From: Candidatus Aegiribacteria sp.
GTDB taxonomy: Bacteria; Fermentibacterota; Fermentibacteria; Fermentibacterales; JCC-6
Direction of reading: 5' to 3'
NCBI GenBank assembly: GCA_030638185.1
Contig: DAOWFD010000402.1
Span: forward strand, 1-12,424
Length of the DNA: 12,424 bases
The translations under genes and the position numbers were made by a program. Shown piece after piece: positions 1 to 6,830 of this stretch. The notes beneath the pieces are model-generated. The model ran no database searches and had not been told where the DNA came from. It saw only the letters and a program-made list of their open reading frames with translations. Within the stretch, counting starts at the first letter, position 1. Every line of letters starts with the position of its first letter.

Positions 1-370
1 CAAGGTATTCAAGGGCATCTTCCTGTTCAGCGCTTGAGTGGTGCACCAGACCGATGTTTCCAAACACCTCGGCGATGCCCGGCTTTGAATCAAGTTCTTC
101 GTAGATGGAAAGAGCCCTGTGAAGATATTCCAGGGCTTCAACATGGGTAAGCTGCCCAAGGTTGGCTCTGCCAAGTGCATTCAGAGCTTTCGCTTCCAGT
201 AATCTTGAACTGGTGGATATTGATAGAACAAGGGCTTCTTCCGCATAGGAACAGGCTTTTGCGGGGGAGATTTTGTATTCCCTGTGGGACAGTTCGATCA
301 GAAGCTCGATACGATCATTATCTGTTAACGATTCGAGTCTGTCTTCCAGAGTCTGTATCGAATCGTCCAT
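1..370 (-). CDS. TPR-repeat protein, N-terminal part (truncated by window edge)
   Basis: Reverse-strand translation from the ATG at 370 gives an open frame of 123 codons that runs off the left edge, starting MDDSIQTLEDRLESLTDN. Helical repeats follow. They show the tetratricopeptide pattern: 'YAEEALVLS', then 'ALGRANLG', 'EALEYLHRALSIYEEL', 'NIGLVHHS' and 'EDALEYL', that is, an aromatic or Leu near the helix A start, a central Gly/Ala, and 'AL..Y..L' in helix B. TPRs are protein-protein interaction scaffolds. In bacteria this kind of N-terminal TPR array often precedes a sensor kinase or nucleotide cyclase, but that part lies outside the window, so the function cannot be named. There is no signal peptide, so it is probably cytosolic. 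A purine-rich stretch (GAGAGG) lies upstream but is about 12 bases from the ATG, so the ribosome-binding site is only moderate. It is divergent from the secreted-protein genes to its right. The TPR call is firm; the function is unknown. Confidence 0.8.
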   Translation of the reverse strand, partial: MDDSIQTLEDRLESLTDNDRIELLIELSHREYKISPAKACSYAEEALVLSISTSSRLLEAKALNALGRANLGQLTHVEALEYLHRALSIYEELDSKPGIAEVFGNIGLVHHSSAEQEDALEYL

Positions 371-527
371 GGGACCTGATTTCCTCTCTTGATTAAAAAC
401 CATTATGTAATAATAGAGGTTTGATATGAGTGCGTCAAAGTAGTGGATGATCTTGGAGGAGATAGTCAGGGAAGGAACTTTTCAGACCAGTAATAAAAAA
501 TATGTCATAGTATCAAGAATAAAGATA

Positions 528-557
528 TTGCCCTCATAACACTGACATAGTTATATA
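528..557 (+). promoter_or_regulatory. Weak candidate sigma-70-like promoter upstream of the secreted-protein genes
   Basis: In the AT-rich gap between the divergent TPR gene and the first secreted-protein gene, TTGCCC (528-533) is followed after 18 bases by TATATA (552-557). This resembles -35 and -10 boxes about 70 bases before the ATG at 626. The -10 matches the consensus at only four of six positions and the region is generally AT-rich, so a chance match is quite possible. FCB bacteria can also use different promoter consensuses. Confidence 0.2.
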
Positions 558-625
558 TGTATTGAATATTTAACAATCAAATAGCATCAGAGAAATTCGA
601 ATGGCGGAAATGGAGATTGGGAAGC

Positions 626-2113
626 ATGAAAAAATCAATACTGTTTGCAATAATACTGGGCCTGTTCCTTTCACCCGAACTGGCGGCACAGAATCCGGGT
701 GACACCCTCTGGACGAATATCTATGGTGGGGTAAACGAAGATAAGGGATGGTGTGTTCAGCAGACTTCCGATGACGGATATGTCATTGTGGGAATATCGA
801 ATTCTTACGGCGCTGGTGGTTATGATATCTATCTGGTAAAGACAGATGCCGCTGGCGATATACTGTGGACAAGGACCTATGGAAAGGACGGCAGCGACGA
901 TGGAAGATGTGTCCGGCAGACAGCCGATGACGGATACATCATCGCAGGGAATACTCAACCGATAGGTATCATGGGCAGTTATATCTGGCTTCTGAAAACT
1001 GATTCCTCCGGAGATACATTATGGACAAATCGCTGGGGTGAGGTGCCTATTCCGAATATCAATACCGGCAGATGTGTTCAGCTGACTTCAGACGGCGGAT
1101 ATATCATTTCAGGGCATGTACAGTTTCTTGGTACGAATAATGAGGACGCCTGTCTTATAAAGACGGATGACTCAGGTGATACTGAATGGATTGAATCATA
1201 CGGAGGAACCGGCTACGAAGTAGGCTACTGGACTCAGCAGACTTCGGATAATGGATATATCGTTGTAGGCTATACCACATCCTTTGGCAGTGGCAATGAG
1301 GATGTGTACCTGGTGAAGACAAACGCTTCAGGTGACACTTTATGGACAAGAACTTATGGCGGGGAGTACACCGATTCAGGTTATTCGGTTCAACAGACAT
1401 CGGATGATGGTTACATCATTGCCGGATTCACGGATTCATTCGGAGCAGGTAGTTATGATGTCTACCTGATCAAAACAGATGCTGCGGGTGATACTGTCTG
1501 GACAAGAACCTACGGAGGAACGGAATTCGACAAAGGATATTCTGTACAGCAGATAGATGATGGGACTTATATCATTTCCGGAACGGCCAGATCATTCAGC
1601 GCGGGAGGAGATGGTGATGTCTATCTGTTACATGTGGATATGTCCGGTGATACACTGTGGACAAGGACCTATGAAGGATTAAATGATCAAAGAGGCTGGT
1701 CAGTTCAACAAACCTCTGATAAATCATTTATTGTTGCCGGGTTCACCGGAGTTTACGGCAATAGCGACTATTACCTGCCCAGAATCCAGGGTGACGTCAC
1801 CGGCATAGGAGCCGACTATCACTTTGTTCCGACTATTCATGATTTCCTGAGGAATGAACCTAATCCATTCAGTATGCAGACTACGATCAGCTTCAGTATA
1901 TCACAAGCCAGCATGGTATCCCTTTCTATCTATAATATCTCGGGGCAACTGGTTACAACACTGGTAGCAAACGAGTATCACGAAGGCGGCAATCATTCAT
2001 TACAATGGGACGGACGAGGTCTGAACGGTTCGCCGGTTTCTAATGGGATATACTTCTGCCGACTGAATGCCGGAGAGTTCAACCAGGTATACAAGATGGT
2101 AATGCTGAGATAA
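626..2113 (+). CDS. Secreted seven-repeat (probable beta-propeller) protein with T9SS type A sorting tail
   Basis: The protein has 495 residues. Residues 1-21 form a signal peptide: MKKS, a hydrophobic core, and a likely cut after 'ELAA'. Residues 25 to about 390 are seven tandem repeats of about 50-55 residues. Each reads roughly 'GDTLWTRTYGG', a short variable stretch, 'G.SVQQTSDDGYIIAG', then 'DVYLIKTDA'. Seven such beta-rich units suggest a closed seven-bladed propeller (inference). The last ~86 residues, from 'NEPNPF' at 410, carry the type A T9SS/FlgD-Ig-like pattern ('SIYNISGQLV', 'GIYFCRL', final 'YKMVMLR'), which in T9SS bacteria directs export across the outer membrane. A TTG nine bases upstream extends the frame, but GGAG at 612-615 abuts it and the signal peptide begins at the ATG at 626, so 626 is preferred. 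The next gene starts 42 bases downstream. Partner or ligand is unknown; no catalytic motif is visible. Confidence 0.88.
   Translation: MKKSILFAIILGLFLSPELAAQNPGDTLWTNIYGGVNEDKGWCVQQTSDDGYVIVGISNSYGAGGYDIYLVKTDAAGDILWTRTYGKDGSDDGRCVRQTADDGYIIAGNTQPIGIMGSYIWLLKTDSSGDTLWTNRWGEVPIPNINTGRCVQLTSDGGYIISGHVQFLGTNNEDACLIKTDDSGDTEWIESYGGTGYEVGYWTQQTSDNGYIVVGYTTSFGSGNEDVYLVKTNASGDTLWTRTYGGEYTDSGYSVQQTSDDGYIIAGFTDSFGAGSYDVYLIKTDAAGDTVWTRTYGGTEFDKGYSVQQIDDGTYIISGTARSFSAGGDGDVYLLHVDMSGDTLWTRTYEGLNDQRGWSVQQTSDKSFIVAGFTGVYGNSDYYLPRIQGDVTGIGADYHFVPTIHDFLRNEPNPFSMQTTISFSISQASMVSLSIYNISGQLVTTLVANEYHEGGNHSLQWDGRGLNGSPVSNGIYFCRLNAGEFNQVYKMVMLR
698..1795 (+). repeat. Seven tandem in-frame coding repeats (about 150-165 bp each)
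   Basis: Each unit begins with a codon run for G-D-[TI]-[LEV]-W, seen at residues 25 onward of the protein starting at 626, and ends with [KV]-T-[DN]-A-[AS] or a variant. Units 1, 2, 4, 5 and 7 are about 50-52 residues. Unit 3 carries a small insertion after 'NRWGE', and unit 6 is slightly longer. Units 5 and 6 look closest to the consensus. Unit 7 is degenerate at its end ('LPRIQGD'). The DNA copies are diverged, so this is an old protein repeat and not a recent tandem duplication. Confidence 0.85.
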
Positions 2114-2155
2114 TTTCATATAGATTATTACGCACATATAAATAGGGAGGTTATT

Positions 2156-3760
2156 ATGCTGGGGGTATTACTTATTGCTGCTGCACTGGCTTCAGGATTC
2201 ACTGGATACACTGAAATCACTGATACTGATGTGGATGGCTACACGGTCACAAGAACGATTATGATGATCGATGGAGAAATCGTTGAAAACACAGAGCAGC
2301 TGACTACAGAGGAAACATCCTTGACGCCCTGCCCGGATCCCAAGGCAGAGGTTATCTGGGTTGACAGAAACCACAATGCCGCAATCGCAAATGAAACGGT
2401 AATCAGCAGTGATGGTGAGGGTATTTTCGTAAGCTGGTATCTCAACAATGAAAGGGTATCCTTGTATGACACTGACGGAATACAAACACCAATCTGGAGT
2501 TACGCTATGCCGCTGGATGAATGGGGAATGGATGTTGCAGCAGGACAGGACATCCATGTGCTGTCCGCCGGTTCACCTGAAGATGGTATTTACGCCTGGC
2601 TTTCTTCTTCTCCCGTACCCACGCTGACTCTGGAACCGGGAGATAAGCAGGATATTACGGAAGACGGCCTGTATCTTGTCAAGGTAAACGAATCGGTGGA
2701 TACGCTGATCTGTATAGATACCTCTTCGGAAGTAGAAATTTGGAGAACCTATATTGTTACCTCCGTTGGCATATACAACGGGATTGATATATCCGAAGAT
2801 GGATCGCGCGTTCTCGTTTCTTTCTACGATGCCGGTAACGGAGCCCGAGTTTACGATATGACTGACGGAAGTATGGTTGGTGAACCTGTAGGGAATTACG
2901 GTCAGACGATGGCCCGTATTTCAGGCGATGGTTCACGATTCATAACAGGTGACTTTAATGCACGTATCAAGCTGTACGAATACAACGGCACTTTATGGGA
3001 CCTGGCCGCCAACATCGCTTCAGGTGATGAATGGGTCAGATCGGTGGCGATCAGCAGCGATGGGGAAACACTGTCGGGTGGAACCTGGGAAGACAGCCCC
3101 GCCGGGGGTAAGGTAATTGCAATCGACTGGCCTCAGGGTGGCAGTCCATCTGTATTGTGGGAATACACGAATTACGGTGATAACGTTTCCTCGGTTGCTA
3201 TATGTGAAGACGGATCCAGAATAGTCGCAGGATGTTACGGAAGGTGGCAGGGAACCTTCGGAGATGTATTTACAGCATTTGATCGCAGCGGCGACGTGAT
3301 TCTCAGCCTTCTTGACGATATCGACGAACCAGGCTCGATCTACAGTGTCTCCGTCAGTTCGGACGGATGCTACGCTACCGCTTCGGGAAAAGCCGTTCAC
3401 GCATATACAAGCGGAAACGGCGGAGAAGTATACAGCATCAACCTGACATCTACGGGAATCGAAGAAACTCCTTTTGTTCCCCGGACATGCTGGATGGGAG
3501 AACCATACCCGAATCCCACTACCTCACTGATGAGTGTTGAATACCTGATTCCCCGAACCGGTGGAACCGTTGATCTTGCCATATATGACATCAATGGAAG
3601 AAGGGTAGCCACATTGAACAGCGAAACTGCTCCCGGAGAACATGTCTCAGTCTGGAATCTTAAGAGTGATTCCGGAGAGTTATCTTCTACCGGGTTGTAT
3701 TTTATCAGGTTGAGTGCTCCTGGAACTGTTATTACCAGGAAAATATTAATAGTGAACTGA
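2156..3760 (+). CDS. Secreted WD40-like propeller protein with T9SS tail (tandem paralogue 1)
   Basis: The protein has 534 residues. GGGAGG at 2145-2150 lies five bases before the ATG, and there is no start codon between this ATG and the preceding in-frame stop. The N-terminus is a hydrophobic export signal (MLGVLLIAAALASGF) that unusually lacks Lys or Arg. From about residue 80 to 430 come repeated 'S.DG..I..' units ('ISSDGEGIFVSW', 'ISEDGSRVLVSF', 'ISGDGSRFITG', 'ISSDGETLSGG', 'ICEDGSRIVAG', 'VSSDGCYATAS'), typical of WD40/PQQ-like beta-propeller blades. From 'GEPYPNP' at about 448 the protein ends in a type A T9SS sorting domain ('LAIYDINGRRV', 'GLYFIRLSAPG', final 'TRKILIVN'). Cysteines at 59, 186, 405 and 445 are all kept in the downstream paralogue and could form disulfides (inference). 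It has no recognisable enzyme motif; a surface-bound binding or scaffold protein is likely. It lies 42 bases after the repeat-protein gene and 80 before its paralogue, so co-transcription is likely. Confidence 0.87.
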   Translation: MLGVLLIAAALASGFTGYTEITDTDVDGYTVTRTIMMIDGEIVENTEQLTTEETSLTPCPDPKAEVIWVDRNHNAAIANETVISSDGEGIFVSWYLNNERVSLYDTDGIQTPIWSYAMPLDEWGMDVAAGQDIHVLSAGSPEDGIYAWLSSSPVPTLTLEPGDKQDITEDGLYLVKVNESVDTLICIDTSSEVEIWRTYIVTSVGIYNGIDISEDGSRVLVSFYDAGNGARVYDMTDGSMVGEPVGNYGQTMARISGDGSRFITGDFNARIKLYEYNGTLWDLAANIASGDEWVRSVAISSDGETLSGGTWEDSPAGGKVIAIDWPQGGSPSVLWEYTNYGDNVSSVAICEDGSRIVAGCYGRWQGTFGDVFTAFDRSGDVILSLLDDIDEPGSIYSVSVSSDGCYATASGKAVHAYTSGNGGEVYSINLTSTGIEETPFVPRTCWMGEPYPNPTTSLMSVEYLIPRTGGTVDLAIYDINGRRVATLNSETAPGEHVSVWNLKSDSGELSSTGLYFIRLSAPGTVITRKILIVN

Positions 3761-3779
3761 TCGAAACTGTATCGATCAG
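3757..3779. repeat. Perfect 8-bp inverted repeat over the stop codon of the first paralogue
   Basis: CTGATCGA (3757-3764) and TCGATCAG (3772-3779) are exact reverse complements around a 7-base loop, with the TGA stop inside the left arm. The hairpin is followed by a run of A on the plus strand, not T, so it does not look like an intrinsic terminator for the upstream gene. It could stabilise the 3' end of one message segment or be a protein-binding palindrome, but it may also be chance. Confidence 0.45.
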
Positions 3780-3840
3780 GAAAAAAAGGAGTATCTGAAG
3801 TATTGAGATCATGTAAATATTTTTCTTCAAGGAGGCCATC

Positions 3841-5445
3841 ATGTCGGTAATTCTATTGATAATTGCAGTCCTGTCATCAGGATTTACTGGATACACTGAA
3901 ATCACTGATACTGATGCGGATGGTTGCACGATCACAAGAACGATAACGGAGATCGATGGAGAAATCGTTGAAAATACAGAGCAGCTGACTACGGAGGAAG
4001 CATCCTGGACACCCTGCCCGGATCTAAAGGCAGAAGTTCTCTGGGTTGATAGAATTCACAATAACGCAATCGCCAATGAAACGGTGATCAGCAGCGATGG
4101 TGAGGGTATTCTGACAGCCTGGAACCTCAATAACAACAGGATATCCAGGTACGGTACACATGGCACTGGAATTCCTGTCTGGAGTTACAGTATGCCCTTA
4201 AATGACTCGAAGATGGATGTTGCCGCAGGGCAGGATACCCTTGTGTTTTCTGCAGGTTCGCTCGAGGATGGTGTATTTGCCTGGCTGACCTCGTCACCCG
4301 TGCCTACAGTGATTCTTGATCCGGCAAGAAAACAGGATATTACACAGGATGGCCTGTATCTTGTCTACATTAACGCTTCGGGTGATTCACTCATATGCGA
4401 AAATACTTCCACGAAAGATCAAGTCTGGAAAGTTGATCTCTACGTATCCGGAAGTGAAACCTGCGGGGTGGAAATCACCGGAGATGGATCACGCGTTCTT
4501 GTTTCTGTCAGAGACGATTATTCCGGATGCCAGGTCTATGAAATGACTGACGGAAGCCTGGTTGGAACTCCTGTAGGAAACAAAAGTCAATCTTCCGCAA
4601 GGATATCCGATGACGGTACAAGGTTGGTGAACGGCGAGTTAAATGGACGCGTCAAGCTGTACGAATTCAGCGGAACTGCATGGGATCTGGTCGGCAATTT
4701 CCACACAGGTCATACCTGGGCAACGGCCGTGGGGATAAGTGGTGACGGTGAAACAGCTGCAGGCGGGACGATGGGAACCAGCCCGCTGAAGGGGAAGGTA
4801 ATCGCATTCGACTGGCCCGCTGGAGGATCACCATCTCAAATGTGGCAGTACACCGATTACGGTGATATGGTCACTTCGATAGATATCAGTGAAGATGGTT
4901 CTGTAATCGTCGCCGGGAGCTGGGGAATGTGTGATGGAACCTCGGGAGACGTCTTTACCGCCTTTGATCGCAGTGGCAACGTGATCTTTCAACTTCTTGA
5001 CGATATTGACGAACCCGGCTCGATCTACAGTGTCAGTGTCAGCTCCGACGGATGTTATGCGACTGCTTCAGGCAAGGCTATTCATGCCAGAATAAGTGGA
5101 AACGGTGGAGAAGTATACAGCATCGACCTGACACCTCAGGGAATCGGAGAAAACCCTTCTGTTCCCCGGACATGCTGGATGGGAGAACCATACCCGAATC
5201 CCGCCACCTCACAGATGAGTGTCAAATTTCTGATACCCCGGACAGTTGGAACCGTTGATCTCGCTGTATACGACATCAATGGAAGAAGGGTGGTCACATT
5301 GAACAGTGAAACCGCTCCGGGTGAGCATGTCTCTGTCTGGGATCTCGGAACAGATACCGGGGAATCGCTCTCGGCAGGACTCTACTTCATCAGATTGACT
5401 GCTCCCGGAACGATTATCACAAGGAAAGTTCTGATTTTGAACTGA
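3841..5445 (+). CDS. Secreted WD40-like propeller protein with T9SS tail (tandem paralogue 2)
   Basis: This protein also has 534 residues and aligns with its upstream neighbour apparently without gaps, at about two-thirds identity by eye. It begins with an uncharged hydrophobic signal (MSVILLIIAVLSSGF) followed by the shared 'TGYTEITDTD' segment. The central propeller repeats are 'ISSDGEGILTAW', 'ITGDGSRVLVSV', 'ISDDGTRLVNG', 'ISGDGETAAGG', 'ISEDGSVIVAG' and 'VSSDGCYATAS'. The C-terminus is the same T9SS type A domain ('GEPYPNP', 'LAVYDINGRRV', 'GLYFIRLTAPG', final 'TRKVLILN'). AAGGAGG at 3829-3835, five bases before the ATG, is a strong ribosome-binding site. Middle blades have diverged strongly while the last blade and tail are nearly identical to the neighbour. 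This is a clear tandem duplication; the ligand or partner is unknown. Confidence 0.87.
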   Translation: MSVILLIIAVLSSGFTGYTEITDTDADGCTITRTITEIDGEIVENTEQLTTEEASWTPCPDLKAEVLWVDRIHNNAIANETVISSDGEGILTAWNLNNNRISRYGTHGTGIPVWSYSMPLNDSKMDVAAGQDTLVFSAGSLEDGVFAWLTSSPVPTVILDPARKQDITQDGLYLVYINASGDSLICENTSTKDQVWKVDLYVSGSETCGVEITGDGSRVLVSVRDDYSGCQVYEMTDGSLVGTPVGNKSQSSARISDDGTRLVNGELNGRVKLYEFSGTAWDLVGNFHTGHTWATAVGISGDGETAAGGTMGTSPLKGKVIAFDWPAGGSPSQMWQYTDYGDMVTSIDISEDGSVIVAGSWGMCDGTSGDVFTAFDRSGNVIFQLLDDIDEPGSIYSVSVSSDGCYATASGKAIHARISGNGGEVYSIDLTPQGIGENPSVPRTCWMGEPYPNPATSQMSVKFLIPRTVGTVDLAVYDINGRRVVTLNSETAPGEHVSVWDLGTDTGESLSAGLYFIRLTAPGTIITRKVLILN

Positions 5446-5551
5446 CCGGCTGCAGGTACCCTAATGATATCCTTTCTAGCGTGGGTCTCCGCAGGGACCG
5501 ATCAGAGCATCAAACGGGGTAACCAGTGGTGAACGAACACGTAAATCAGAC

Positions 5552-5555
5552 AGGA
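5552..5555 (+). promoter_or_regulatory. Ribosome-binding site choosing the start at 5561
   Basis: AGGA lies five bases before the ATG at 5561 but directly overlaps the ATG at 5555, so the inner start is better placed for initiation. The two choices differ by two residues. Confidence 0.45.
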
Positions 5556-5560
5556 TGAGT

Positions 5561-6010
5561 ATGGGACTAATCGATGAAAAAATGATAAATGAATACCTGA
5601 TTAAATGGAAGCCGCTGCTGAGTCTCAGTGACTGGGATATTCGTCCGATTGTCGTGAATCAGGAATGGCGTAAATCCGGCGATGTCAAGATCGATGAGAG
5701 CAACAGAATGGCTGCCGTGATGATTAAGTCAGATCTTGATCCAACCTATCTTGAGCAGGTTGTGGTTCATGAACTTCTTCATATCAAACTATGGGGTCTT
5801 GATCAGATGATCGAGGAATCGCTCAATGCCCTGTTCGGAAAAGAAGAGAGCGAAGGGAAGCGGAATTTTGCCCAGGGGCAGTTCATGCAGGAGCTTGAAA
5901 CTACTACCCAGGACCTTACCAGAGCGCTTCTCGATGCTTCCGGATTTAAGGGAGATTACCTCTTCAACAGGGTACAGAAGCAGATAGACAAGGAGATGGG
6001 AAGTGAATAG
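5561..6010 (+). CDS. Small HExxH-motif protein, putative zinc metallopeptidase
   Basis: The protein has 149 residues from the ATG at 5561 (151 from the ATG at 5555). The segment 'QVVVHELLHIKLWG' contains HELLH at 70-74, the zinc-binding and catalytic signature of metallopeptidases. It is followed after about ten residues by 'IEES', where E85 or E86 could be the third zinc ligand as in gluzincin-like or ImmA/IrrE-like small peptidases. The N-terminal part has 'WDIRPI' and a short 'MAAVMIK' strand before the motif, a layout common in small, poorly characterised bacterial and phage metalloprotease-like proteins. The C-terminal third is helical, charged and Gln/Glu-rich. There is no signal peptide or membrane segment, so it is probably cytosolic. 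It follows the secreted-protein trio by more than 100 bases and is convergent with the next gene. The substrate is unknown; metal binding is likely and peptidase activity is inferred from the motif alone. Confidence 0.75.
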   Translation: MGLIDEKMINEYLIKWKPLLSLSDWDIRPIVVNQEWRKSGDVKIDESNRMAAVMIKSDLDPTYLEQVVVHELLHIKLWGLDQMIEESLNALFGKEESEGKRNFAQGQFMQELETTTQDLTRALLDASGFKGDYLFNRVQKQIDKEMGSE

Positions 6011-6124
6011 AACGAGATTATTTCACTTCGGGAGTTATCTCTGCGATATACGATAATCAAGTGATCCCGTTTATTCGGATACAACCCTCACACTGCGCCT
6101 GTATCAACCTTTCATGGGAGGTAG

Positions 6125-6610
6125 TTAATAGCGTGATTCCGAAAGCATTCGTATTGCCTCACCTGACCTGATAACTGCCGAGTTCGGACAGGATAGAACG
6201 TTACAGAAGGCGATTGCCTGGTGCGGGTCCGGTCTGGGATAAAGGTAGCACAATACAGTCACTGCGTCCTGGTTGCAGGGACAGCTTGCCAGAACGTCCA
6301 GCTCAGTTCCGCAGTGAGGGCATGAAAGATCGAGAGGTTCATCCGGATCCACATTTCCTTCGATTACTTTGTACGAAGTGTTTCCGAATACTGCTGAAAG
6401 AGATAGAAGTCCGCTTCCACTCTTTCTGCCATGGAACTTCACAGTGATTCCCGGGAAACCCGATACCACATGATCAACTGAGATCAGGTTGTGTCCCTCA
6501 GGGCAGTATGCCGCATTGACCACAACTTCTGCCTTGATTGTCTTATTTATATCATGTCTCACTTCTGGGATGTTAAGTCTGCCCTTATCATCGAACATGT
6601 TGCCTGGCAT
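6125..6610 (-). CDS. Cysteine-rich, probably zinc-binding protein of unknown function
   Basis: The protein has 161 residues and I do not recognise its family. It has CPEGH at 36-40, CPHCG at 97-101, CPC at 110-112, a single Cys at 121, and a C(x4)C pair at 136-141. The CPxGH and CPHCG pairs look like two halves of a split zinc ribbon, with a beta-rich segment ('GITVKFHGRKSGSGLLSLS') between. No signal peptide or membrane helix is visible. The start is placed at the second in-frame ATG (6610): AAGGAG (complement of 6618-6623) lies seven bases before it but only one base before the outer ATG at 6616. It is convergent with the HExxH gene and divergent from the S9 peptidase gene, so it is probably transcribed alone. 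A metal-binding regulator, adaptor or redox protein are all possible. Confidence 0.7.
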   Translation of the reverse strand: MPGNMFDDKGRLNIPEVRHDINKTIKAEVVVNAAYCPEGHNLISVDHVVSGFPGITVKFHGRKSGSGLLSLSAVFGNTSYKVIEGNVDPDEPLDLSCPHCGTELDVLASCPCNQDAVTVLCYLYPRPDPHQAIAFCNVLSCPNSAVIRSGEAIRMLSESRY

Positions 6611-6617
6611 ATACATA

Positions 6618-6623
6618 CTCCTT
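6618..6623 (-). promoter_or_regulatory. Ribosome-binding site of the cysteine-rich gene
   Basis: On the minus strand this reads AAGGAG. It is seven bases before the ATG at 6610 and one base before the ATG at 6616, which decides in favour of the shorter protein. Confidence 0.6.
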
Positions 6624-6830
6624 TATTGTCATGAAAATTTTGGATTTAGCAATTCTTCATATATGATAGGTATAAAGTTGCAGAAGGAAAAGTACCAATA
6701 TTAGTCCGAGCGAAGATTGTTATAGCAATAGCCTGCACAGCATCATCATAGTTGATAAGTGCCGATAACTCTATTGCCTGATGAAATACTCGGGTTAGTT
6801 CAAACCGTAGTACCGGGAAGGAAGTATGTG

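Noticed and set aside
3757..3795. Intrinsic terminator after the first propeller paralogue
   Set aside because: The hairpin is followed by a run of A on the plus strand, not T, so it lacks the terminator tail in the gene's direction.
5446..5550. Possible structured RNA around GGGTCTCCGCAGGGACC and GGGGTAACC before the HExxH gene
   Set aside because: Only a 4-bp GGTC/GACC pairing is clear and no known riboswitch core is present.
6078..6105. GATACA...TGTATC inverted repeat as a terminator between the HExxH and cysteine-rich genes
   Set aside because: The stem is only 6 bp with a 16-base loop and no T-run on either side; too weak to call.
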